DNA from: Halococcus sediminicola
Lineage (GTDB): Archaea; Halobacteriota; Halobacteria; Halobacteriales; Halococcaceae
DNA: 64,000 nucleotides
Assembly (NCBI RefSeq): GCF_000755245.1
Contig: NZ_BBMP01000022.1
Coordinates: 186,001 to 250,000 of the forward strand
Direction: 5' to 3'
The translations under genes and the position numbers were made by a program. Under the pieces are notes generated by a model, which saw only the letters and a program-made list of their open reading frames with translations, had not been told where the DNA came from and made no database searches. Below are positions 17,382 to 25,051 of this stretch, piece after piece (within the stretch, counting starts at the first letter, position 1; each line of letters opens with the position of its first letter).

Positions 17382-18043
17382 CCCAAGCCAAGCAACGAGC
17401 GCAGCGAACGGGTCTTCACGCCACACTCCTCGCGGTACTCGCAGGATTCACACTTCGAGCGGTCGTCGAGGCGCGGCGGCGGGCCGTCGATCGATTCGAG
17501 GGTGCGGACCGCCGTGCGGTAGGCTGCCTTCCGTCGCGTCGTCAGCGGTACCTCTCGAACGACGCCATACGTCGGGTACTCGACGAACGCGCGCTCGACG
17601 GGCGTCTCGCGTTCGTAGGCGAGCGCCTTCGCGGCCGCGACGGCGTGCACGGTTTGAGGGTGCCAGACGCCGTTTTCGGGCGGGCTACCGGCCGAAATCA
17701 ATGATGGAACGGGCACATCGGTCTCGACTATCTTGTGGGCGATACCCCGACAGTCCTTGCCCGTGAGGAGCACGTCGCGGTCGGCGGGATCACAGAGCGC
17801 CTCGAAGGCATCGAGGCGGGCCTTCGCACACGAGAGGTTGGTCCGGAGCTGGGTCGGCGTGACCTCGATCGGCGCGTCCACGAGGTCGACGCCGTCGAGG
17901 ATTTCTCCGTAGCGGAAGGCGAGTTCGCGCCGCTCCTCGACTTCCGGCGGCGGGTCGCGGTCGGCGTCGTCCTGCCAGCGATAGTAGCACTTCCGTGGGC
18001 AGTAGGCGGCGGTTCTGAGGTCGCTGAAGGCGTGTTTTTTCAT
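17378..18043 (-). CDS. Cas4-like (DUF83) Fe-S protein with degenerate nuclease motif
   Basis: The 221-residue protein has the cysteine pattern of Cas4/AddB-type RecB nucleases: CPRKC near residue 15 and CESCEYREEC close to the C-terminus, which together can hold a 4Fe-4S cluster. Between them the PD-(D/E)XK core is hard to find. Where Cas4 carries 'VPVEYK', this protein reads 'VPVPSLISAG', so the catalytic Glu-Lys pair appears lost. No other cas gene or repeat array is in the window. ATG 18043 is preceded by TTTATATC 28 bases upstream. Confidence 0.75.
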   Translation of the reverse strand: MKKHAFSDLRTAAYCPRKCYYRWQDDADRDPPPEVEERRELAFRYGEILDGVDLVDAPIEVTPTQLRTNLSCAKARLDAFEALCDPADRDVLLTGKDCRGIAHKIVETDVPVPSLISAGSPPENGVWHPQTVHAVAAAKALAYERETPVERAFVEYPTYGVVREVPLTTRRKAAYRTAVRTLESIDGPPPRLDDRSKCESCEYREECGVKTRSLRSLLGLG

Positions 18044-18067
18044 GTGAGGGATGGCCGGATCATCCGA

Positions 18068-18076
18068 TATAAACGC
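18068..18076 (-). promoter_or_regulatory. TATA-like element of the Cas4-like gene
   Basis: The minus strand reads GCGTTTATATCGG, with TTTATATC about 26-32 bases before the ATG at 18043, one of the best TATA matches in the window. It indicates a leaderless transcript. Confidence 0.6.
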
Positions 18077-18163
18077 TCGCACCACCGCCACTGCGCGCCG
18101 ACTGGGAGAGCGTATCGGCGCAGTGACGGAAGCCATATTGGCACAGAGCCGCAATTCTCGGCG

Positions 18164-19063
18164 ATGACGAAACGCCACGTGACGCTGCCGCCGGCCGCCA
18201 AAAGCGGGTTGCAGGAGTTCCTCACCGACGTCGACGAGCGCCTCTCGGGTCCCGAAGACACCTGTGATGTGGTCGCCGAAACGCTCGCCGGTCTCTACGG
18301 CGACGGCGACGCCTATCGACGGTTCCTCGACGGGGCGGACGTCTCGCCGGCCGAGCGGGTGCGATTGCAGGGGTACGACCCCTGCAACGCGACGCTCGAA
18401 AGCGAATACTACGCCGAGAAGGATGAGAAAAAGTTCGAGGAATCGAAACATCTCCAGTGGCTCTGGCGGCAGTTCGACGCCACGCCGATGGCTGACAACG
18501 TCGACTTCGCACTACGGTTCAGGGAGATGCTCGCCGACCATCTCTTCGCGGAGGCCGGTGAGAACCTCAGACTGTTCAAGGGCATCTCGATGACCTACGG
18601 CCACAACATCACGATGGGTGACAATACCGTGGTCCACGACGACGTGCATCTCGACGACCGCGGGGAACTCGCCATCGGCGATCGGGTGAGTATTGCCGAT
18701 GACTCACATATCTACAGCCACGACCACGACCTCGTCGACCAGACCGCAATCGAGAACTTTCGGACCCTTATCGACGACGACGCACGCCTCGGCTACGACT
18801 CGATGGTCCGGGCGGGCGTCCGGGTCGGCGAGAACGCGATGGTCGGCGCGAAGGCCGTCCTCCAGCGCGACGTTCCGGCCCACCACGTCGCGGTCGGCAC
18901 GCCGGCGAAATCGGTGAGGGTGAAACCCGGCTGGGAGTCGGTCGCCGAGCCAGTCGAGGACGCGAACGCCGACCGTCGCGAACAGCGCCGCATCGAGACC
19001 GATCTGCCCACCGGGATGAAGGTCTTCGACGAGTTCGGCCGCGACCTGACGCCGCCGAACTGA
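18164..19063 (+). CDS. Left-handed beta-helix acyltransferase (maltose/galactoside O-acetyltransferase-like)
   Basis: The 299-residue protein has an N-terminal helical extension of about 135 residues and a C-terminal hexapeptide-repeat domain. Repeats are visible as 'ITMGDNTVVHDDVHLDDRG', 'LAIGDRVSIADDSHIYSHDH' and 'VRAGVRVGENAMVGAKAVL', and the proline-rich 'PAHHVAVGTPAKSVRVKPG' tail is typical of maltose acetyltransferases. The 'SHDHD' histidines occupy the catalytic position. The acceptor is unknown. The long N-terminal extension is not found in maltose acetyltransferase (about 185 residues). A GCCATATTGG element lies 24-33 bases upstream. Confidence 0.85.
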   Translation: MTKRHVTLPPAAKSGLQEFLTDVDERLSGPEDTCDVVAETLAGLYGDGDAYRRFLDGADVSPAERVRLQGYDPCNATLESEYYAEKDEKKFEESKHLQWLWRQFDATPMADNVDFALRFREMLADHLFAEAGENLRLFKGISMTYGHNITMGDNTVVHDDVHLDDRGELAIGDRVSIADDSHIYSHDHDLVDQTAIENFRTLIDDDARLGYDSMVRAGVRVGENAMVGAKAVLQRDVPAHHVAVGTPAKSVRVKPGWESVAEPVEDANADRREQRRIETDLPTGMKVFDEFGRDLTPPN

Positions 19064-19414
19064 TTATTTCTCCGGCCACGACGAGTCGGACGCGGTGATG
19101 GAGTCGGGCGTCGCGGCGACGGCCATCCGGCTCTCGGGGTCGTACTCGATCGCGCCCCGTTCGACGAGAGCCGGGATGTGGACGTGATGGAGTCTGATGG
19201 CGACGCGCGCCCGCTCGTCGTCGCTGACCGATTCGAGAGGGACGGTCTGTTCGCCCGCCACCACGTGGGCCGCGAGCGTGTCGAGTTCGACGGGATAGGC
19301 GAATCGCCCGAGACAGCCGAGGAGGTGGCGCTTGCGAGCGTCGTCCGTGCTCGGGACCGACGGGTCGCTCGATGCGAGCGGCGTCGGCTCCCTAGGCGAG
19401 GGGTCTTCAGACAT
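19064..19414 (-). CDS. Winged-helix protein of the haloarchaeal DUF7344 type
   Basis: A 116-residue protein. The pattern 'DARKRHLLGCLGRFAYPVEL ... LAAHV ... ARVAIRLHHVHIPALVERGAIEYDPESRMAV' (shortened here) is that of DUF7344 putative winged-helix regulators, which are numerous in haloarchaea. ATG 19414 is preferred over the TTG at 19426; TTTCTTTATC stands about 32 bases upstream. It ends one base after the convergent acyltransferase gene and lies 130 bases from the AI-2E exporter gene on the same strand. Confidence 0.78.
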   Translation of the reverse strand: MSEDPSPREPTPLASSDPSVPSTDDARKRHLLGCLGRFAYPVELDTLAAHVVAGEQTVPLESVSDDERARVAIRLHHVHIPALVERGAIEYDPESRMAVAATPDSITASDSSWPEK

Positions 19415-19544
19415 GGCGACGGACAAAGAGACGAACGGACCGGTGATAAAGAAATTGCATGACTATTCCGGGTGAACGAAGGTCGTCGCCGAGCCGTTCG
19501 AAACATTGGACAACAGCGAACCGACCGCGTGGCGTGCGGTCGCG

Positions 19545-20699
19545 TCACTCCGCCCCGCTCGCCCCGTCGGTCTCGGCCGTGCCGGCAGCGGGTTCGGAGC
19601 CGACGTCGGTGGCCGGACTCGCTTTCGGGCCGATCGTGCCCCCGTGGAGCAGTCCCGGCAGCACGATGTTGACGAACTGAACGACGAAAACGACGACCAG
19701 CGGGCCGAAAAAGAGGCCGTACCAGCCGAAGAGCACAGTTCCGAGGATATAGGCAAACATTACGAGTCCAGTATGAAGGGTCTGGCCCGAGAGATACGGC
19801 CGGAGAAACATGACGGGCAGCATGTCGAGGAGGACGAACGCGACGACGAAGAAGAGCGCCGGAAACCACAGGAGGGTGGGGTCGGTGCGGAGCGCCTGCC
19901 CGGCGAGATACAGTCCGAGCGGAACATAGACGAGTTTGCCGACGACTATCGGCACGAAACTCGCAAGCCCCGTCGCCAGCGCGAGCGTGGTCGGCAGCGG
20001 AATCGAGAGCCGTGGCGGGGCGAGAACGTTCAGCCCGTTGTAGACGGCGACGGCGACCAGCGCCACGAGCAACACGGTGAGCACGTTGCCGAAGTACACC
20101 GAGTGGAGGTCGCGGTCGATGGCCGAAAGGAAGGCGTGAGGAGTCGTTCCCTCTTCGCCCACTTCGGCGCGAAACCACGCCGCGAGGTCGTGGTCGTCGC
20201 GCAGGAGATAGAAGGCGAATGTCAGCGACAGAAAGACGTGCAACAGACCGCCGGTGAGCGTCGAGAGCACGCCGAGACCCTGGCTGACCGCCTGTTGGAA
20301 AACGCCGGAGCCGCTCAACTGCTGTCTGAGACTGCTGAGTGCATCGAGCGGGCCGCCCCGGAGCTTGGAGACATCGAAATACGGCTGGAGGAACTGGGTG
20401 TACTGGTCGGCAAACGGTCCCTGGAGCGAACTGAGCTGGCCGAGACCGATGACGACGAGATACGCACCGAGAAGCAGTGCCGGCAGCGCGACCACGACCA
20501 TCGTCAACGCGGCCGCCGGACCGCTCGATACGTGCCCTTCGAGCCGGCGATTGACGGGTCGAACGGCGTAGTAGACGAACAATCCGAGCACGAAGGTTCC
20601 GACGAAGGAGTAGCCGACGAACAGCACCGTCGCCGCGACCACGAGTCCGACCAGCCACCAGCCGAGGCGCGAGCGGTCGCCGAGAACGTCGAGGTTCAT
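19545..20699 (-). CDS. AI-2E family transporter (PerM-like)
   Basis: The 384-residue membrane protein has about seven to eight hydrophobic segments. The N-terminal pair carries the family's 'GLFVYYAVRPVNRRLE' loop. A soluble middle region with amphipathic helices follows (about 95-200), and the C-terminal block includes 'KLVYVPLGLYLAG' and 'PYLSGQTLHTGLVMFAYILG'. The family includes putative AI-2 exporters and Na+/H+-type antiporters, so the substrate is open. ATG 20699 is preferred; upstream in-frame codons do not fit a membrane protein start. A paralogue with the same architecture lies at 60096-61271. Confidence 0.9.
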   Translation of the reverse strand: MNLDVLGDRSRLGWWLVGLVVAATVLFVGYSFVGTFVLGLFVYYAVRPVNRRLEGHVSSGPAAALTMVVVALPALLLGAYLVVIGLGQLSSLQGPFADQYTQFLQPYFDVSKLRGGPLDALSSLRQQLSGSGVFQQAVSQGLGVLSTLTGGLLHVFLSLTFAFYLLRDDHDLAAWFRAEVGEEGTTPHAFLSAIDRDLHSVYFGNVLTVLLVALVAVAVYNGLNVLAPPRLSIPLPTTLALATGLASFVPIVVGKLVYVPLGLYLAGQALRTDPTLLWFPALFFVVAFVLLDMLPVMFLRPYLSGQTLHTGLVMFAYILGTVLFGWYGLFFGPLVVVFVVQFVNIVLPGLLHGGTIGPKASPATDVGSEPAAGTAETDGASGAE

Positions 20700-21086
20700 A
20701 CGGAAGGAAACGGCGAGCGCGGGAAAACGCTGCTGCCGGCGCGAGGTCGTCCGCACCATGATGAACCACCACAAAACTCATTACGAGCAACCGGCTACTG
20801 GGAAGTGGGACGACGGTGCTCCCGCTCGAAGGCAGGTTCGCAAAACGGTGAGAACCCCGTTGCGTGGCATCACCCTGTCTTCGGGGTTTTCCAGACTGGT
20901 CCGCTGCCAGTCTATCGACTTCGAGTCCCCTCGGGACAAAAACGTTCCGCTTTCCGCGTAGTGCCTCGAAGAGCGCGTTCAAACCCGTGTGAACGGCCAT
21001 CTAGTTTTTCGAGCGATGTTGGCCGTCGGTCGGCGGTGTTCCGTGACCGTCATCGTTATCACGGCGGTGGCACAATCGTGCGACGA
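20700..21086. other. Intergenic region without recognisable gene
   Basis: This 387-base stretch between the AI-2E gene and the tRNA carries short frames on both strands, none with a good start, TATA element and family match. Its base composition is somewhat less GC-rich than the genes around it. The segment near 21050-21060 (CGTTATCAC), about 30 bases before the tRNA, is the probable tRNA promoter. A decayed gene cannot be excluded. Confidence 0.4.
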
Positions 21087-21159
21087 GCGTCAGTGGTGTA
21101 GCCTGGTATCACCTCAGCTTCCCATGCTGATGACCCGCGTTCAAATCGCGGCTGACGCA
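21087..21159 (+). tRNA. tRNA-Gly, anticodon CCC
   Basis: All arms can be drawn. The acceptor stem GCGTCAG pairs with CTGACGC and is followed by discriminator A. The D arm is GTG-TAGCCTGGTAT-CAC. The anticodon stem TCAGC/GCTGA encloses loop TTCCCAT, giving anticodon CCC. The variable loop is TGAC. The T arm is CCGCG-TTCAAAT-CGCGG. Total length is 73 bases with no intron; CCA is not encoded. The tRNA ends 4 bases before the stop of the convergent UbiB-type kinase gene. Confidence 0.97.
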
Positions 21160-21162
21160 TCC

Positions 21163-22929
21163 TCAGTCCGTTTCGATCTCACCCTCGGGGTCGCCCGTCG
21201 GCGCGCCCACCGGCTCCGACTCCTCGCTCGTGTCGGCCATCGCCTCGATGCCGCCGGTGCCCTCGGCCTCGGTCGGGCGCTGCTGGCTGAGTCCCTGTCG
21301 AGTGAACTCGGGGGTAGCACGCGTCCCCGAGCGCCCGCTCCGGAACGAACGGATCAAGAAGAGCGCGACGCCGACCGAGAAGGCGGCGGCGACGACGGTC
21401 GCGCCCGTGGTCGCAAACGAGTAGAGCATCGCCGTCGAGATGACGCCCGCGGTGAGCAGCGCGCCGAAGATGAGGCGGTTGGCGAGCGACTCGAACAGGC
21501 CGTCGGTGTCGTCGAGGTCGGCGTGAACGGAGAGATTTCCCTGATTCAGCGAATCGAGCGTGCGCTCCAGTTTGGGCGGGGTCCGCACCGCGGCCTGTGC
21601 GAGGTCCTGGACCTCCTCGCCACGGCTCTCGAGGAACTGCTTGATGCCCTCCTCGCGATAGCCCTCCTCGACCAGATAATCGGTGGCGACTGAGATGAAG
21701 TCGAAGTTCGGGTCGAGCGTGACACAGACCCCTTCGACGACCGTGGCCACGCGGAGCACCAGCGCGAGGTTGGCGGGCAGGCGGAGCGGAAATTCGTAGA
21801 TCGTGTCCTCGACTTGCCCGACGACTTCTTGAATGCGATACTGGTCGACCTCCTCGCCCCGGACGTCTTGAATGGCGAGTTCCATCACGTTGCCCATCGT
21901 CTCGCGGTCGGCCTCGGGACTCAGGGTGCCCATCTCGACGAGCGCGTCGAGGATGGCGTCGATGTCCTGATTGGCGATGCCGATGTAGAACTCGACGATC
22001 TTGTCCTGAACGTAGCCCTCGACGCGGCCGCTCATCCCGAAGTCGTAGAACACCAATGTCCCGTCGGGCTTGACCGAGAGGTTGCCCGGATGGGGGTCGG
22101 CGTGGAAGACCCCATCTTGGATTATCATCTGGAGGTAGATGCGTTCGAGTCGCTCCGCGAGTCCCGTGCGATCGATGCCCATCGCGTCGAGTTCGTCGAT
22201 GGCGGTGATCTTCGTCCCGCCCACGTACTCCATCGTGAGAACTCGGGGTGTGGAGTGACTCTCGACGACGCTCGGGATGCGAATCGTCGGGTCGGCCTCG
22301 AAGTTCCCCTTGATCTCGTCGAGCATCCGCGCCTCACGCGCGTAGTTGATCTCCTGATGGATGGTAGTGTCGAACTCGTCGGCGAGCGTTTCGAGCGAGA
22401 ACGAACGTGCCTCGCCGATGAAGCGGATGATGACGGGCAGACTCCACTTGATGACCTTGAGGTCGGCCTCGACGAGTTCCTCGATACCCGGTCGCCGAAC
22501 CTTCACCGCGACGTCTTCGCCGTCGAGTTCGGCCCGATAGACCTGTCCGAGGCTCGCTCCGGAGATGGCGTCGGTGTCGAAACTATCGAAGGCGTCCTCG
22601 GGCGCGCCGAGTTCGTCCTCGATGACTGGCTCGGCTTCGCTCCAGTCGGCCGGCGGCACCTCGTCCTGGAGTTTCGAGAACTCCGCGACGTACTCGGGCG
22701 GGAGGACGTCCGGGCGCGTCGAGAGGATCTGGCCGAGTTTGATGAACGTCGGGCCGAGTGTGAGAAGGGTGTCGAGCAGCGTTCGCGCGCGCTCGCGGCG
22801 CATCGCGCCCGTGACCTGCCGCGAGCCACCGAAGAGGAGAAAACGGCGGCGGTCGCGCAGATAGGCGACGATGAGCGGGAGGAACTGCCCGATAACGACG
22901 AAAAAACGCCCGTACGCGCGAAGGTTCAC
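21163..22929 (-). CDS. ABC1/UbiB family atypical kinase
   Basis: The 588-residue protein carries the family's invariant blocks. KxGQ appears in 'TFIKLGQILSTRPDVLPPEY' near residue 60, with 'SKLQDEVPP' after it. The alanine-rich loop is 'SGASLGQVYRAEL' near residue 122, 'VAVKVRRPGI' follows, and the catalytic 'HADPHPGN' and 'YDFGMSG' motifs sit near residues 275 and 296. Two membrane helices lie near residues 495-540. Relatives support ubiquinone synthesis or lipid metabolism; haloarchaea use menaquinone, so the substrate is unknown. The C-terminal about 50 residues are acidic and disordered. Confidence 0.92.
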   Translation of the reverse strand: MNLRAYGRFFVVIGQFLPLIVAYLRDRRRFLLFGGSRQVTGAMRRERARTLLDTLLTLGPTFIKLGQILSTRPDVLPPEYVAEFSKLQDEVPPADWSEAEPVIEDELGAPEDAFDSFDTDAISGASLGQVYRAELDGEDVAVKVRRPGIEELVEADLKVIKWSLPVIIRFIGEARSFSLETLADEFDTTIHQEINYAREARMLDEIKGNFEADPTIRIPSVVESHSTPRVLTMEYVGGTKITAIDELDAMGIDRTGLAERLERIYLQMIIQDGVFHADPHPGNLSVKPDGTLVFYDFGMSGRVEGYVQDKIVEFYIGIANQDIDAILDALVEMGTLSPEADRETMGNVMELAIQDVRGEEVDQYRIQEVVGQVEDTIYEFPLRLPANLALVLRVATVVEGVCVTLDPNFDFISVATDYLVEEGYREEGIKQFLESRGEEVQDLAQAAVRTPPKLERTLDSLNQGNLSVHADLDDTDGLFESLANRLIFGALLTAGVISTAMLYSFATTGATVVAAAFSVGVALFLIRSFRSGRSGTRATPEFTRQGLSQQRPTEAEGTGGIEAMADTSEESEPVGAPTGDPEGEIETD

Positions 22930-22942
22930 AGCGCGCTCCCCG

Positions 22943-23326
22943 TCACGTCCCGGCGGCCGACCCCGACTCCTCGCCGGCCGTTATCGGAATCGCCGTCTCG
23001 TCGGTGCCCCCGCGTTTGGGCAGGCGCAGCGTGAGCGTACCGCGGTCGAGCGAGCCGTCGGCCGCGCTCGCGTCGACGTCCGGCGGCAGCGGGAGGTCGG
23101 TGTCGAGAAAGAGCGGACGGTCCTCGCGCTGGTAGCGAAATTCCATCGGGAGGTTTTTCTCCCGACGCGCTTCGACGTGGAGGTGTGTATCCTCGGTGCG
23201 GACGTCGAGCGTCTCGCTGCTCACGCCGGGGAGGTCGATGACGAGGAGATACGCCGTCTCGGATTCGTACAGGTCGGCGAACACCGGGTCCGGGAGGTCA
23301 CCCAGCGCGTTCGACAGCGCGGACAT
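22943..23326 (-). CDS. Hsp20/alpha-crystallin small heat-shock protein
   Basis: The 127-residue protein has a core alpha-crystallin domain from about residue 20: 'ESETAYLLVIDLPGVSSETL', 'LHVEARRE', 'LPLPPDVDASAADGSLDRGTL' and 'TLRLPKRGG' at its end. The last block corresponds to the conserved G-x-L motif of the family. Small heat-shock proteins hold unfolding proteins as oligomers. The C-terminal IxI motif may be represented by 'AIPI'. ATG 23326 is preferred to the GTG at 23347; a GTTTTTCGC element lies about 28 bases before it. The next upstream feature is the periodic repeat at 23391-23440. Confidence 0.9.
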   Translation of the reverse strand: MSALSNALGDLPDPVFADLYESETAYLLVIDLPGVSSETLDVRTEDTHLHVEARREKNLPMEFRYQREDRPLFLDTDLPLPPDVDASAADGSLDRGTLTLRLPKRGGTDETAIPITAGEESGSAAGT

Positions 23327-23390
23327 GGTCGTTCGAAGCAGCGCCACGGCGAAAAACCCCGCGGTAGCGGCCGTCGAGGTCCTCGATTAC

Positions 23391-23440
23391 GCCGGTGAAC
23401 GGTCCGAAACGGTCCGAAACAGTGAGAAACCGTCCGCAAC
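23391..23440. repeat. Five 10-base phased repeats in the hsp20 divergent promoter region
   Basis: Decamers follow each other without spacer: GCCGGTGAAC, GGTCCGAAAC, GGTCCGAAAC, AGTGAGAAAC and CGTCCGCAAC. All end in AAC, the second and third are identical, and the period of 10 equals about one helical turn. The block is 65-114 bases from the hsp20 start and 43-92 bases from the start of the gene at 23483, which suggests a protein-binding array controlling one or both genes. Confidence 0.6.
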
Positions 23441-23482
23441 CATCGGCACCCTTCTTGTCTGACACGGTGCTGGTGAACAGTA

Positions 23483-23803
23483 ATGACGCAGGCCTCCCGC
23501 GACGGTGTCGAGACGAACGGACGTGACTTCCCCGCAGTGGTGCTCCGCAACGAGGACGACGCTGCCCACGCGCTCGACGTGCGTATCACCGCCAGCGACG
23601 GTGTGGTCGACAGAGCCAGCCACACCGTCGCCGGCGACAGCCAGTACGCCATCGAATCGACGGGAACGAACGGGGAGACGCTACGGGTCGAGCTGCACGC
23701 GGACAACGGCGGGGCCGCGAGCCTCACCGTCGACGCCGGGCGCTCGCTCGTCCCGGAGTTCGTCGTCCGCCGGGAGACCATCCTCGTCGCCGGCCTGAAC
23801 TGA
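23483..23803 (+). CDS. Unknown 106-residue protein, probable beta-sandwich
   Basis: I do not recognise a family. The sequence alternates strands and loops ('AVVLRNEDDAAHALDVRITA', 'GDSQYAIESTG', 'LRVELHADNGGAASLTVD', 'FVVRRETILVAGLN'), a pattern of immunoglobulin-like or cupredoxin-like folds. There is no signal peptide or membrane segment. Codon use matches its neighbours. It is preceded by the phased decamer repeats and is divergent from hsp20. Confidence 0.7.
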   Translation: MTQASRDGVETNGRDFPAVVLRNEDDAAHALDVRITASDGVVDRASHTVAGDSQYAIESTGTNGETLRVELHADNGGAASLTVDAGRSLVPEFVVRRETILVAGLN

Positions 23804-23842
23804 CCGCGGGACGTTTTTGCACCCGCCGTCCAATGGATAGTC

Positions 23843-25051
23843 ATGAGCGACGCCACCGCCGGGTTCAAGCGACTGACGCGCCTCGCCGACGTGCGCGAGC
23901 GGCTCTCCGAGTATCTCACGCCGGTCGAGCGCACGGCGACCCACCGGCTGGAGGCGGCCGACGGGCGCGCCCTCGCGACACCGATCGACGCCCAACGCGA
24001 CGTGCCCCACTACGAGCGCGCGGCGATGGACGGCTTCGCGGTGCGCGCACGCGACACCTTCGGGGCGAGCGAGCGCTCGCCGGTCCGTCTCGCTCGTGCC
24101 GAAACGGTCGGGCCGAACAGTGGAACATGGGTCCACACCGGCAGCGAACTCCCCACGGGAGCCGATGCGGTGGTGATGGTCGAACACACGGAGACGAGAG
24201 GCGAGGAGATCGAAGTCCGCGAACCGGTGGCCGAGGGGGCGAACGTCGCGCCCGTCGGCGAGGACGTCACAGTGGGAACGCGCCTCTACGAACCCGGCCA
24301 CCGGCTGCGACCGTCCGATCTAGGCCTGCTCAAATCCGCCGGGATAGGTGAACTCGAAGTCTACGAACGGCCGACCGTCGGCGTGATCCCGACCGGTGAG
24401 GAACTCGTCCAGCACGAACCGGAAGCCGGCGAGACGATCGAGACCAACGGTCTCACGGTCTCGCGGTACGTCGAGCGCTGGGGCGGCGCGGCGACCTACC
24501 GGGCGGTCGTCACCGACGAGCGGGCGGCGCTGCGGGCGGCCATCGAGCGCGACCTCACAGAGGATATCGTGGTGACCACGGGTGGGTCGTCGGTCGGCGA
24601 GCGCGATCTCGTCCCCGGAATACTCGACGAACTCGGCGAGATGCTGGTCCACGGCGTCGCGCTCGAACCCGGTCATCCGGTCGGGATCGGAGTGGTCCAG
24701 GACACGCCAGTGCTCGCGCTGCCAGGCTACCCGGTCGCGGCCATCGTCACCGCCGTGCAGTTGCTCCGACCGGCGCTGAAGCGGATGGGGCACCTGCCCC
24801 GCCATCCACAGCCGACGACCGAGGCGCGCCTCGACGGGAAGATCCCAAGCGAACCCGGTACGCGGACGTTCGCGCGCGTCGAACTGCGCAAGGGCGAGGC
24901 GGGTCGGATGGCCGTGCCGGTGCGGACGGGCGGGGCGGGCGTGCTATCGAGCGTCGCGCTTTCCGATGGGTGGGTCGTCGTCCCCGAATCGAGCGAGGGG
25001 TTACCCGCCGGCGAGACCGTCGCCGTCGAACACTGGGAGCGCCTGCCATGA
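23843..25051 (+). CDS. moeA: Molybdopterin molybdenumtransferase MoeA (first copy)
   Basis: The 402-residue protein inserts molybdate into adenylated molybdopterin. Domains are in the usual MoeA order: an N-terminal lid ('VPHYERAAMDGFAVRARDTFGAS' near residue 52), a GEPHY-like core ('TGSELPTGADAVVMVE' near residue 96), the MPT-binding domain ('VGVIPTGEELV' near 180, 'TTGGSSVGERD' near 245, 'LPGYPVAAIVTAVQLLRPAL' near 290) and a C-terminal beta domain. Conserved aspartates of the active site are present. Its last 4 bases overlap the start of the second moeA. Confidence 0.95.
   Translation: MSDATAGFKRLTRLADVRERLSEYLTPVERTATHRLEAADGRALATPIDAQRDVPHYERAAMDGFAVRARDTFGASERSPVRLARAETVGPNSGTWVHTGSELPTGADAVVMVEHTETRGEEIEVREPVAEGANVAPVGEDVTVGTRLYEPGHRLRPSDLGLLKSAGIGELEVYERPTVGVIPTGEELVQHEPEAGETIETNGLTVSRYVERWGGAATYRAVVTDERAALRAAIERDLTEDIVVTTGGSSVGERDLVPGILDELGEMLVHGVALEPGHPVGIGVVQDTPVLALPGYPVAAIVTAVQLLRPALKRMGHLPRHPQPTTEARLDGKIPSEPGTRTFARVELRKGEAGRMAVPVRTGGAGVLSSVALSDGWVVVPESSEGLPAGETVAVEHWERLP

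Noticed and set aside
19506-21101. Long plus-strand frame opposite the AI-2E gene
   Set aside because: The minus-strand protein has a membrane topology and family motifs; the plus frame is extremely charged and covers the tRNA promoter region.
21130-21165. Attachment site at the 3' end of tRNA-Gly
   Set aside because: No second copy of the tRNA 3' end was seen in the window, and ordinary core genes follow.
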